Below, one piece after another: positions 16,509 to 26,910 of a DNA stretch of 63,335 nt; the first letter of the stretch is position 1; every line of letters starts with the position of its first letter. The notes beneath the pieces are model-generated. The model saw only the letters and a program-made list of their open reading frames with translations. It was not told the origin of the DNA and made no database searches. The stretch comes from Chloroflexota bacterium (GTDB lineage Bacteria > Chloroflexota > UBA6077 > FW602-bin22 > CADDYW01): positions 1 through 63,335 of the forward strand of contig JADGGD010000005.1 in NCBI GenBank assembly GCA_019690095.1, written 5' to 3'. The translations under genes were made by a program, and so were the position numbers.

Positions 16509-16538
16509 ATTATAAGTCCGTCCACTTTGCAGTGTCAA
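16509..16538 (-). promoter_or_regulatory. Perfect-consensus promoter of the SWIM gene
   Basis: TTGACA (16533-16538), an 18-bp spacer and TATAAT (16509-16514) on the minus strand match sigma-70 consensus at all 12 positions, the best promoter seen in the window. Transcription would start near 16502, leaving about 72 nt before the terminator stem and about 144 nt before the SWIM start. Confidence 0.8.
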
Positions 16539-16666
16539 TCGCCCTCTGCGAATGCGAGCACCCTCTCCCCTCGATTTTAATGTCAGCTTCCCGCCCATCT
16601 TCTCGCGGGCACCGGGCGCGGGCGGTGATCCTGTCCTGCCGCTGACTGACCGCGACGGCGTTCTAA

Positions 16667-18088
16667 CTAGACACCCGCCAGTGAGCGGCCCGCGGCGAGC
16701 AGTGCCTGAACGCGCTCAGGCGATTCGGCCTCAGCATAGATGCGCATGATCGGCTCGGTCCCGCTAAAGCGAATCAGAAGCCAGCTCCCATCGTCGAGGA
16801 CGTACTTGTAGCCGTCAGCTCGCAGGACCTGCGCGACGCCGACACTGGCGATAGAGTCCGGTTCAGCGCGGTCCAGACGAGCGGTGATCTCGCCCCGCTC
16901 ACCCGCGGGAAAATGAAGATCCAGCCGGTCGTAGAAGTGGGGTCCAACCTTGGAGAACAGGTACTCCACAAGCTGAGACGGCGACTTGCCGAGACGGACC
17001 ATCATATCGAGGAGGAACAACCCGGCCAGGATGCCGTCACGCTCAGGAATATGACCGCGAAAGGCATAGCCGCCACTCTCCTCGCCGCCGATTAGTGCGT
17101 TTGTCTCGAGCATCTTGGGGGCCACGTACTTGAAGCCAACGGGGGTCTCATAGACTGGCACACCGTAGAGCTGGCCGAGTCGGTCGAGCATTGAGCTCGT
17201 CGACAGCGTCTTCACGATAGGACCGCGCCAGCCGCGCACCTCGAGCAGATAGAGAGCGAGCAGGCTGTATACCCGGAGCTGATTAATGAACTGGCCGTTC
17301 TCGTCGCACACACCGAGCCGATCAGCATCGCCATCGGTGGCCAGGCCGACATCGGCGCGCACGTCGCGGACCGTGCTCAACAGCTTCTGGAGATTGCGGC
17401 TGATCGGCTCGGGATTGACCCCCCCGAACCACGGATTTCGTTCGCCATTAATCTCGATCAGCTTGAGTATCTGGCCGCCGAGCATGCGCGGGAACCACCC
17501 CATGCCTGCGCCATACATCGGATCGATCACAACGGTGAGGCGGGCGCGGCGAATATTTTCGAAATCAACAAGCTCGCCCAGATGGGTGAGGTAGGCATCC
17601 GCGGGCCGTACCTCTTCGATCAGACCGCGCTTGATCGCCTCGTCTCGCGGGATCGTGGTCACCTGCTCGGAGGGGGTCGCCGCGATGATCTTCTCCAGCT
17701 CGGCAATCGTCTCGGGATCTGCCGCGCCGCCGTAGTCCGAGCGGACCTTAAATCCGTTGTAGACTGGCGGGTTATGGCTCGCGGTGATCACGACCCCGCC
17801 TCCGGCCTGGAATGCTCGGATGGTGAACGAGATGACTGGTGTGGGCTCGGAGCGGGCACAGAGGTATACCTTCACCCCGGCTCCGGCGATCGCCTCGGCC
17901 GCAGCGGCCGCGAAATCCTCCGATTCGAACCGTGTATCGTATCCAATGACGACACCCCGATCCGCCAGTCCCTTGCGCCGGAGCAGTTCTGCAACACCGT
18001 GAGCGCATCGGCGGACATTCGCGAAGGTGTATTCGTCAGCGATAATTGCCCGCCATCCATCCGTCCCGAAAGCGATTGATCCTGCCAT
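16667..18088 (-). CDS. Phosphomannomutase/phosphoglucomutase
   Basis: A 473-residue alpha-D-phosphohexomutase that moves phosphate between C6 and C1 of mannose or glucose. All four signatures are visible: catalytic phosphoserine loop TASHNPP, metal-binding DGDADRLG, sugar-binding GGEESGG and phosphate-binding RFSGTEPIMRIY. It is the last gene of a run whose other members use GDP-mannose, so mannose-1-phosphate is the likely product here; glucose activity cannot be excluded. It lies 35 bp after the dehydratase gene. Confidence 0.93.
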   Translation of the reverse strand: MAGSIAFGTDGWRAIIADEYTFANVRRCAHGVAELLRRKGLADRGVVIGYDTRFESEDFAAAAAEAIAGAGVKVYLCARSEPTPVISFTIRAFQAGGGVVITASHNPPVYNGFKVRSDYGGAADPETIAELEKIIAATPSEQVTTIPRDEAIKRGLIEEVRPADAYLTHLGELVDFENIRRARLTVVIDPMYGAGMGWFPRMLGGQILKLIEINGERNPWFGGVNPEPISRNLQKLLSTVRDVRADVGLATDGDADRLGVCDENGQFINQLRVYSLLALYLLEVRGWRGPIVKTLSTSSMLDRLGQLYGVPVYETPVGFKYVAPKMLETNALIGGEESGGYAFRGHIPERDGILAGLFLLDMMVRLGKSPSQLVEYLFSKVGPHFYDRLDLHFPAGERGEITARLDRAEPDSIASVGVAQVLRADGYKYVLDDGSWLLIRFSGTEPIMRIYAEAESPERVQALLAAGRSLAGV

Positions 18089-18123
18089 CAGCTACTCTTT
18101 CATATCGCGATGTAGTGGCCGGA

Positions 18124-19167
18124 TTATACCCGACAGCGCCAGTAGTTCAGAAGGTCACGCATCGTCGTCTCGAACGGGATCTCCGGCTGCCACCCGGTCT
18201 GGTTGCGGAACTTAGTTGCGTCGCACCACAGGATCTTGACGTCAGATGGACGGAGGCGTGACGGATCAACACGGATGTCGATAGTGCGGTCGGTCTGCTG
18301 GAGCAGGATCTTGAGCATCTCCTCGACGCTCCGGCAGACCCCCGATCCAACGTTATAGACCTCGCCGGGTACACCACGTTCGAGGGCCAGCCAGTAGGCG
18401 CGGACGGTATCCCGCACGTCGGTCCAGTCGCGTTTGCTCTGCAAATCACCGACCTCAATGACCGGGGGACGAAGGCCCTTCTCGATCTGGGCGATCTGCT
18501 TGGCAAATGAGGATGTCACAAACATCTCCCCCCGGCGGGGACCGGTGTGATTGAAGCCGCGGGTCACGACCGTTCGCAGGCCGTAGCTCTTAAAGTACTG
18601 CCAGGCGAGGAGCTCCTGTGCCACTTTGCTGACCGCGTAGGGGCTGAGCGGACGGAGTGGATTGGTCTCCTTCATCGGCACCTCATCCGGGTGAACCAGC
18701 CCATACTCCTCGCTCGACCCTGCGACGTGAATGAGGGGATCGATGCCGGCCTCGCGGATCGCCTCGAACAGGTTGATCTGTCCGATCACGTTGAGCTCCA
18801 TGGTCTGAGCCGGCGCATCCCATGAGGTCGGCACGAAGCTCTGGGCTGCGAGATGGAAGATCCGATCCGGTCGCAGGCCGGCGATGAGGCGCCGAATCGA
18901 GGAGGGATCTGTCAGATCGCCGAAGATAAGGTTGAGCTGGTCGGGTCGTGCCTCTTCGGCGATTCGGTCGGCCAGTTCACTGGCCGACCGAACGTTCCCA
19001 CCGCCCGCAATGCGGTTCAATCGGCCAGCGGCGGCCAGATCGCTCAGGTTGTCCATCCGACTGCGCCACCGGTAGGTTCCGAATACCTCGACGCCGGGGA
19101 GGGTCAGGAGGTACTCGGCCAGGTGGCTTCCGGCCATTCCGGTCACCCCAGTGATCAGAACGCGCAA
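18124..19167 (-). CDS. gmd: GDP-mannose 4,6-dehydratase-like SDR enzyme
   Basis: A 347-residue extended short-chain dehydrogenase. The nucleotide-binding start is LITGVTGMAGSHLAEYL, and the active site has GSSEEYG and YAVSK (catalytic Tyr and Lys). The TYRWRSRMDNL segment after the second strand resembles NADP-binding Gmd proteins. It should convert GDP-mannose to GDP-4-keto-6-deoxymannose. A second SDR (20462-21457) in the same run probably does the following reduction. The order of the two activities is inferred from these sequence features and could be reversed. Confidence 0.82.
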   Translation of the reverse strand: MRVLITGVTGMAGSHLAEYLLTLPGVEVFGTYRWRSRMDNLSDLAAAGRLNRIAGGGNVRSASELADRIAEEARPDQLNLIFGDLTDPSSIRRLIAGLRPDRIFHLAAQSFVPTSWDAPAQTMELNVIGQINLFEAIREAGIDPLIHVAGSSEEYGLVHPDEVPMKETNPLRPLSPYAVSKVAQELLAWQYFKSYGLRTVVTRGFNHTGPRRGEMFVTSSFAKQIAQIEKGLRPPVIEVGDLQSKRDWTDVRDTVRAYWLALERGVPGEVYNVGSGVCRSVEEMLKILLQQTDRTIDIRVDPSRLRPSDVKILWCDATKFRNQTGWQPEIPFETTMRDLLNYWRCRV

Positions 19168-19352
19168 CCTTTCATCTCCTTACCGGGCCCGATGGCCCGT
19201 CCCCCAGATTTTCAGCCTGTGCCTGAAATTGATGCCTGCCCTTGCATCGCGGGGCCGGCAAGGCCCCGGACATATCCCCGCTTCTATTGATGAATCCGCC
19301 GTGTTCCGGCTACCTCCACGGAAAAGCCGCGGAATTCGCACGGCTCGTCTGA

Positions 19353-20465
19353 TCAGAAGCTGATCGTATTGGGCGCGATCGATGCATCGGGCCAGATCCG
19401 AACAGCGCGGTCGAGATGGTTCCGACAGCCGATGCGACAGCCGTCGGAGACGATCGCGCCTCCGGAGATGACACTATCGTCGTCGACGGTCGCATTATTA
19501 CCGATAACACATTCCCGGAGGACGACCCGGGCGCCCAGCCGGACCTGCCGCCAGAGAATAGCGCCGTCCACTTCACTCTCCGGTCCGATGCGGCATCCAT
19601 CGCCGATGACCGCCGGACCTCGCACCCGAGCGCCCGCCTCGATCTGCACCCCCTCTCCAAGGACAACCGGTCCGTTGATTGTTGCGCCGGGATCAATGCG
19701 GGTACCTGCGCCCGCAGTGACTGCCGTGCCGATCGGAATACTTTCCCGCAGGTGCTCGACCCTTCCCGACAGCACATCGCGATGGACTGCGATGTAGCGG
19801 GCTGGCGTTCCAATGTCGATCCAGTAGCAGTCGGAAGGGTAGCCGAAGAGCGGCGATCCTCGATCCAGCAGAGATGGGAAGACCCCGCGCTCGAACATAT
19901 AGTACGTGTCCGGCGGGATGTGCTCGAGGATCTCTGGCTCGAGGATGTAGGTGCCCGCATTGATCAGATTGGTCGTGATCTGGTCCGGGCGGGGCTTCTC
20001 GACGAACCGCCGAACGCGGCCATCGGGATCGGTTTCGACCAGCCCATAGGCCGTGGGATCATCGACGGGCGTCAGGGCGAGAGTAGCACACGCACCGCGC
20101 TCGCGATGGAACTGCAGCATGGCACCCAGGTCCAGATCGGTCAGAATATCGCCGTTGAAAACGAAGAATGTGCCGTCGATATATTTCTCGACATTCTTCA
20201 CGCCCCCTGCCGTGCCCAGTGGACTGGACTCGACCACGTACGCGAGGTTGACCCCGAATCGCTGGCCGTCCCCGAAGTACTCCTCAATTACCTCTGACCG
20301 GTAGCCCATGCTCAAGATAACGTCCTGAATGCCGTGCCGGCGCAGATAGGAGATGACAAGCTCCAGGAACGGCCGATTGACGACGGGCAGCATGGGTTTG
20401 GGGGCCTTGACCGTCAGCGGACGGAGCCGGGTTCCTTCACCGCCAACAAGAATGACCGCCTTCAT
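19353..20465 (-). CDS. Mannose-1-phosphate guanylyltransferase-like nucleotidyltransferase
   Basis: A 370-residue sugar-nucleotide pyrophosphorylase. The N-terminal nucleotidyltransferase domain has VGGEGTRLRPLT, FNGDILTDLD (metal-binding Asp) and FVEKPRPDQ; the C-terminal part is a left-handed beta helix of hexapeptide repeats. Family members make GDP-mannose or, less often, NDP-glucose; position among GDP-mannose enzymes favours the first. The ATG at 20465 overlaps the upstream SDR stop as ATGA, so translation is coupled. A 185-bp gap with GC-rich inverted repeats separates it from the next gene. Confidence 0.88.
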   Translation of the reverse strand: MKAVILVGGEGTRLRPLTVKAPKPMLPVVNRPFLELVISYLRRHGIQDVILSMGYRSEVIEEYFGDGQRFGVNLAYVVESSPLGTAGGVKNVEKYIDGTFFVFNGDILTDLDLGAMLQFHRERGACATLALTPVDDPTAYGLVETDPDGRVRRFVEKPRPDQITTNLINAGTYILEPEILEHIPPDTYYMFERGVFPSLLDRGSPLFGYPSDCYWIDIGTPARYIAVHRDVLSGRVEHLRESIPIGTAVTAGAGTRIDPGATINGPVVLGEGVQIEAGARVRGPAVIGDGCRIGPESEVDGAILWRQVRLGARVVLRECVIGNNATVDDDSVISGGAIVSDGCRIGCRNHLDRAVRIWPDASIAPNTISF

Positions 20466-21457
20466 TCGGTCTGCTCTCTCCCTTCCGGTAATCTGGCCGT
20501 GGTTTTCCTCCGCCACTCCTCGAGGACGTCGTGCAGGCTTTGCTCGATCGGGATGAGCGGTCTCCAGCCTACATCGCGATGGATGCGTGTCGCATCGCAC
20601 TGTACCACCGGGGCATCGGATGGACGCAATCGCGAAGGATCCACCTGGATCTCGACCGGTCGGCGGGCCTGGCGGCAGAGGATATCGAGCATCTCCCCGA
20701 TCGATCGGCAGATGCCGCTCCCGACGTTGTAAACCTCGCCGACCCGTCCGCGATCGAGGAGCAGGCAGTATGCACGCGCGGCGTCGCGCACGTCGGTAAA
20801 GTCTCGCCGTGCCTCGAGATTGCCGACGCGGACCACCGGTGGACCGAGCCCGGCCTCGGCCTCAGCAATCTGACGCGCGAAACTGGGGATCGCGAACCGG
20901 TCGGCCTGCCCCGGGCCGATGAGGTTGAATGGGCGCACCCGGATCACCGGGATGCCCCGTGCCAGGAAATACTGCAGTCCCAGGAAATCCTGGGCGATCT
21001 TGCTCACCGCGTATGGACTGTCCGGGCGGAGTGCTGTCTCCTCAGAGACTGGCAGATCCTCCGGTCGGATGCGGCCATACTCTTCCGACGAGCCCACGAT
21101 GAGGACACGGCAGTGCGGCACGTGGTGGACGACTGCCTCCAGGATGTTCAGTTCGGCAATCACATTGTTCGTCAACGTAGCGGCCGGATCTATCCAGGAA
21201 GCAGGCACAGATGCCTGGGCCGCCAGGTGAACGATCCAATCCGGCTGGCTTCGCCGCACCACTTCGTCGGCAAAGCGTGGATCGGTGAGGTCACCCTCGT
21301 ACAGCATAGCGGGCTGGAGATCATCCCCATCCCTGCTTCCTGCAGGAGCATGGTGGCGGATCGTACCAAAGAGCACGGTATCCGGGCGTGCTCGGAGCAG
21401 CGAGAGCACGTGACGTGCGACGAACCCTCCCGCGCCGGTTACGAGCACGCGCGGCAC
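20462..21457 (-). CDS. rmd: GDP-6-deoxy-D-mannose reductase-like SDR enzyme
   Basis: A 331-residue extended SDR with VLVTGAGGFVARHVL (cofactor binding), GSSEEYG and YAVSKIAQDF (catalytic Tyr/Lys), and FNLIGPGQ. The GAGGFVARH start is closer to Rmd reductases than to Gmd dehydratases, suggesting reduction of GDP-4-keto-6-deoxymannose to GDP-D-rhamnose. Together with the dehydratase, guanylyltransferase and mutase downstream, the run holds every step from mannose-6-phosphate. GDP-mannose 4,6-dehydratase is the main alternative annotation. It begins 30 bp after metK. Confidence 0.8.
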   Translation of the reverse strand: MPRVLVTGAGGFVARHVLSLLRARPDTVLFGTIRHHAPAGSRDGDDLQPAMLYEGDLTDPRFADEVVRRSQPDWIVHLAAQASVPASWIDPAATLTNNVIAELNILEAVVHHVPHCRVLIVGSSEEYGRIRPEDLPVSEETALRPDSPYAVSKIAQDFLGLQYFLARGIPVIRVRPFNLIGPGQADRFAIPSFARQIAEAEAGLGPPVVRVGNLEARRDFTDVRDAARAYCLLLDRGRVGEVYNVGSGICRSIGEMLDILCRQARRPVEIQVDPSRLRPSDAPVVQCDATRIHRDVGWRPLIPIEQSLHDVLEEWRRKTTARLPEGREQTE

Positions 21458-21487
21458 GAGTCTCCCTCCTGCCCGTGGTGTGTCGGG

Positions 21488-22702
21488 TTACAGACCGGCA
21501 TCGCGGCGAAGAATCTCGGCCTTGTCCGTGCACTCCCACGGTGCATCGATGTCATCACGGCCGAAGTGTCCGTAGGCCGCGGTGGGGCGATAAATAGGAC
21601 GACGGAGCCGCAGTTCACGAATGATTGCCGCCGGACGGAGATCGAAGTGGGCCTGGATAAGCTCCAGGATCGTCTCCTCCGGTACGCGAGCCGTTCCGAA
21701 CGTCTCGATCATGATCGACACTGGACGGGCTACGCCGATCGCATAGGCGAGCTGAATCTCAAACCGGTCCGCCAGGCCCGCGGCCACAACGTTCTTGGCA
21801 ACGTAGCGCGCTGCGTAGGCACCGGAGCGATCTACCTTCGTCGGATCCTTGCCGGAGAAAGCCCCTCCACCATGGCGGGCCATGCCTCCGTACGTGTCCA
21901 CGATGATCTTCCGACCGGTGAGTCCCGCATCACCCATCGGCCCACCAATGACGAATCGCCCGGTGGGATTGACCAGGAAGCGTGTCTTTCGATCGAGCAA
22001 ATGCGGCGGCACGACCTCACCGATCACGGTATCAATGATGTCGCTGGTGAGCCGTTCCAGGGACACATCCTCATCGTGCTGGGCGGAGACAACAATTGTA
22101 TCCACGCGCACCGGCTTGCCGTACTGGTACTCGACTGTTACCTGGCACTTACCATCTGGCCGGAGGTAGGGAAGGAGGCCAGACTTGCGCACCTGGGCGA
22201 GACGACGGCAGATGCGGTGGGCGAGTGAGATTGTGGTGGGCATAAGCTCGGGCGTCTCGGTGCAGGCGAAGCCGACCATCATGCCCTGGTCGCCCGCGCC
22301 GATTTGATCGAGGTCCTCCTCGGCTCCCGTGCCATCCCGCGTTTCCAGCGCGCGATCCACTCCCCGACTGATGTCAGGGGACTGTTCCTTGATAGAGACG
22401 ATCACCCCTGTGGTCTCGGCATCCAACCCATAGGCACCGTTAGTGTACCCGACCTCCCGGATAGTCCGGCGGACGATCTTCGGGATATCCACTGTACAGC
22501 TGGTGGTGATCTCCCCCATTACCAGAACCAGCCCCGTCGTTGTAGCCGTCTCGCAGGCGACCCGCGCCGCGGGATCCTGCTCGATGATCGCATCCAGCAC
22601 TGCATCAGAGATCTGGTCGCAGAGCTTATCCGGATGGCCCTCGGTCACCGATTCCGAAGTAAACAGGAGTCGCGGCGACCGCATGAAGGTAAGATTGCTC
22701 AT
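21488..22702 (-). CDS. metK: S-adenosylmethionine synthetase
   Basis: A 404-residue enzyme that makes SAM from methionine and ATP. Conserved segments are [20 protein letters not shown] (ATP and metal site), [12 protein letters not shown], and the P-loop-like [19 protein letters not shown]. Length is normal for the bacterial enzyme. AGGAGG lies 6 nt before the ATG. It is the fourth gene of the operon behind the SAM-I riboswitch, so it should be switched off when its product is abundant. Confidence 0.98.
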   Translation of the reverse strand: MSNLTFMRSPRLLFTSESVTEGHPDKLCDQISDAVLDAIIEQDPAARVACETATTTGLVLVMGEITTSCTVDIPKIVRRTIREVGYTNGAYGLDAETTGVIVSIKEQSPDISRGVDRALETRDGTGAEEDLDQIGAGDQGMMVGFACTETPELMPTTISLAHRICRRLAQVRKSGLLPYLRPDGKCQVTVEYQYGKPVRVDTIVVSAQHDEDVSLERLTSDIIDTVIGEVVPPHLLDRKTRFLVNPTGRFVIGGPMGDAGLTGRKIIVDTYGGMARHGGGAFSGKDPTKVDRSGAYAARYVAKNVVAAGLADRFEIQLAYAIGVARPVSIMIETFGTARVPEETILELIQAHFDLRPAAIIRELRLRRPIYRPTAAYGHFGRDDIDAPWECTDKAEILRRDAGL

Positions 22703-22727
22703 GGAGGGCCTCCTCTTATCTCGTCGA

Positions 22728-24929
<2,202 letters not shown>

Positions 24930-24933
<4 letters not shown>

Positions 24934-25988
24934 GGCCGGCTCACACTCTCCTCGTGGACAGCCGCGGCCGCAAGCTCAGCGAGGGATCGATTGTATGGCG
25001 CGCGGGCAATCCCGGCCTCGGTGACGATGGCGGTCACAAGCTCGGCGGGCGTCACGTCGAAGGCCAGATTGAGCGCGGGCGATGCCGCGGGCGCGACCGG
25101 GATGCCGCGGATCGTGCGAACCTCATCCGGCGAGCGCTCCTCGAGGGGAATATCCACCCCGCGTTCGATCTGGGGGTCAACCGTGGAAAGAGGAGCCGCC
25201 ACATAGAAGGGCAGACCATGGGCGCGTGCCAGCACGGCGAGGCTGTACGTTCCCACCTTATTGGCGACATCGCCGTTAGCTGCGATGCGGTCGGCTCCGA
25301 CGATCACCAGATCGATCTCCCCGCGACGCATCAGGAAGGCCGCGAGGCCGTCCACGATGATTGTGTGCGGGATGCCCGCCGCAAGAAGCTCCCAGGCGGT
25401 CAGGCGAGCCCCCTGCAGCGCCGGACGTGTCTCGTCAACCCACACATGGATCTGCTTTCCCTGGCGGTGTGCTGTTCGGATGATCCCCAGGGCTGTGCCG
25501 TGTTCGACCGTTGCAAGGGCTCCCGTATTACAATGGGTGAGGATGTGCGCGCGAGCCGGGATCAGAGCCGCGCCATGCAGGCCGATCTGTTCGTTGACGC
25601 GCCGATCCTGGTGTGCCAGCGCCTCGGATGCCGCGAGAACCCGGCGCTGCCCGTCCGCGACCGAATCAGCCGCATCGGCCGCCTGCAGGACGTGGTCAAG
25701 CGCGCGAAACAGACTGACTGCCGTGGGACGCGTCTGCCGCAGACGCGCGGCCGCGCGATCAAGATCAGATCGCCATCCGTCCCGGTCGCGGGCAGAGCTA
25801 TTCAGCGCTGCAAGGGCCAGGGCATATCCTGCGGCCACTCCGATCGCAGGCGCGCCACGGACCCGGAGCGCCTCGATCGCCTCGGCAACCTCCTCAGTGG
25901 TCCGGCACTCAATCCAGACGACCTCGTTCGGTAGTCGCGTCTGATCGATCAACCGAACGGATTCGCCTGTCCATTCGATTGCTCTCAT
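24930..25988 (-). CDS. mtnA: S-methyl-5-thioribose-1-phosphate isomerase
   Basis: A 352-residue enzyme of the methionine salvage pathway that isomerises methylthioribose-1-phosphate to methylthioribulose-1-phosphate. Family segments: VRGAPAIGVAAGYALAL, HCNTGALATVEHGTALGII (active-site Cys) and VGADRIAANGDVANKVGTY (active-site Asp). It is the first gene behind the SAM-I riboswitch. No convincing Shine-Dalgarno precedes the ATG at 25988. Confidence 0.96.
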
Positions 25989-26007
25989 ATCGGCAGCGAA
26001 ACTGGCA

Positions 26008-26036
26008 TAAAAAAACTTCCCTCCGATGAGAGAAGT
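26008..26036 (-). terminator. Riboswitch-controlled terminator before mtnA
   Basis: On the minus strand ACTTCTCTC (26028-26036) pairs with GAGGGAAGT (26015-26023) over 9 bp including one G-U, with loop ATCG, followed by TTTTTT. The left arm overlaps TCTCTCATC (26025-26033), which can instead pair with GATGAGAGA (26051-26059) in the antiterminator. The terminator ends about 20 nt before the mtnA start. Confidence 0.88.
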
Positions 26037-26050
26037 CTTCCGCTCAGGCG

Positions 26051-26179
26051 TCTCTCATCTTCCGGGGCGCCGCGCACCCCGACGGACTTAGCACCGCACC
26101 GGCCGCTGGGTTACGACCTGCACGCCGGTCGGATGCTGGGCTTCTCCGGGCCGGTCCCTCCACCACTCTGGATGAGAAG
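26051..26179 (-). promoter_or_regulatory. SAM-I (S-box) riboswitch aptamer
   Basis: The minus strand shows the S-box consensus: P1 strand CTTCTCATC (26171-26179), AGAGTGGTGGAGGGACCGGC, CCCAGCATCC, and downstream GGTGCTAAGTCC, closing with the P1 partner GATGAGAGA (26051-26059). SAM binding stabilises P1, frees the terminator arm and stops transcription. P1, antiterminator and terminator share bases in the classical three-way scheme. It should shut down mtnA-pfkB-ahcY-metK, and perhaps genes beyond, at high SAM. Confidence 0.93.
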
Positions 26180-26208
26180 CACCCCTCTTCACTTGTCAAC
26201 GCGGCGGC

Positions 26209-26238
26209 ATTATATCACAGCACCAGGCCGCCGCACAA
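26209..26238 (-). promoter_or_regulatory. Promoter of the SAM operon
   Basis: TTGTGC (26233-26238), 18 bp, TATAAT (26209-26214) on the minus strand. Transcription from about 26202 would include the whole SAM-I aptamer, which begins at 26179. Confidence 0.65.
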
Positions 26239-26264
26239 TGGTTCTGCTCACCGTCCCGACCCGC

Positions 26265-26840
26265 TCAGTCAGGCGTCTGGCGCAGCGCGGATGCTGGCTC
26301 CGGCCGCTCATACTGGATCAGACTGACGATTGGCGGCTGATTGTTCAGCTCCTTCAGGTTCTTTCGGCCGTTGAGGTAGAGAAGCTCGATGAGAAAGGCC
26401 AGACCGACAACCGTTCCCTGGAGCTGTTCAACCAGTTTGATCGTGGCAAGGACCGTACCACCGGTCGCCAGGAGGTCGTCTACTACGAGCACACGCTGGC
26501 CCGGTCGAATGGCGTCGCGGTGGATCTCCAGGGTGTTGTGCCCGTACTCCAGATCGTACGACACCTTTACCGACTCGGCCGGCAGCCGTCCCATCTTCCG
26601 AACGGGCACGAACCCGGCACCGAGTTGATAAGCCAGCGGTGCGGCGAAGATAAAGCCGCGGGATTCCATTCCCACAACGATATCCACACCACTTCCCTGG
26701 AAAGGTTCCGCAAGCCGATCAATAGCATGGCGGAATGCGACAGGATGCTTCAGGAGGGTCGTGATGTCCTTGAAGAGAACTCCCGGCTGTGGAAAATCCG
26801 GAATATCGCGAATGTATTGCGAGAGATCGATGTGGTCCAT
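26265..26840 (-). CDS. apt: Adenine phosphoribosyltransferase
   Basis: A 191-residue type I phosphoribosyltransferase that converts adenine and PRPP to AMP. It has IRDIPDFPQPGVLFKDI at the N-terminus, GMESRGFIFAAPLAYQLGAGF and the PRPP-binding VLVVDDLLATGGT. Adenine is released from methylthioadenosine, so the gene fits beside the methionine-salvage operon, although it lies before that operon's own promoter and riboswitch. Its stop is about 26 bp from the -35 of that promoter. Confidence 0.96.
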   Translation of the reverse strand: MDHIDLSQYIRDIPDFPQPGVLFKDITTLLKHPVAFRHAIDRLAEPFQGSGVDIVVGMESRGFIFAAPLAYQLGAGFVPVRKMGRLPAESVKVSYDLEYGHNTLEIHRDAIRPGQRVLVVDDLLATGGTVLATIKLVEQLQGTVVGLAFLIELLYLNGRKNLKELNNQPPIVSLIQYERPEPASALRQTPD

Positions 26841-26910
26841 ATTCGCTCCTTTGCCGCCAGGACAAAGATTACAAGGCGGCAGGCCGGTCCATCCGAGATC
26901 CCCCGAACCT

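Noticed and set aside
20531-22228. 565-codon plus-strand frame opposite rmd and metK
   Set aside because: It is a long antisense frame caused by high GC; the minus-strand genes have clear motifs.
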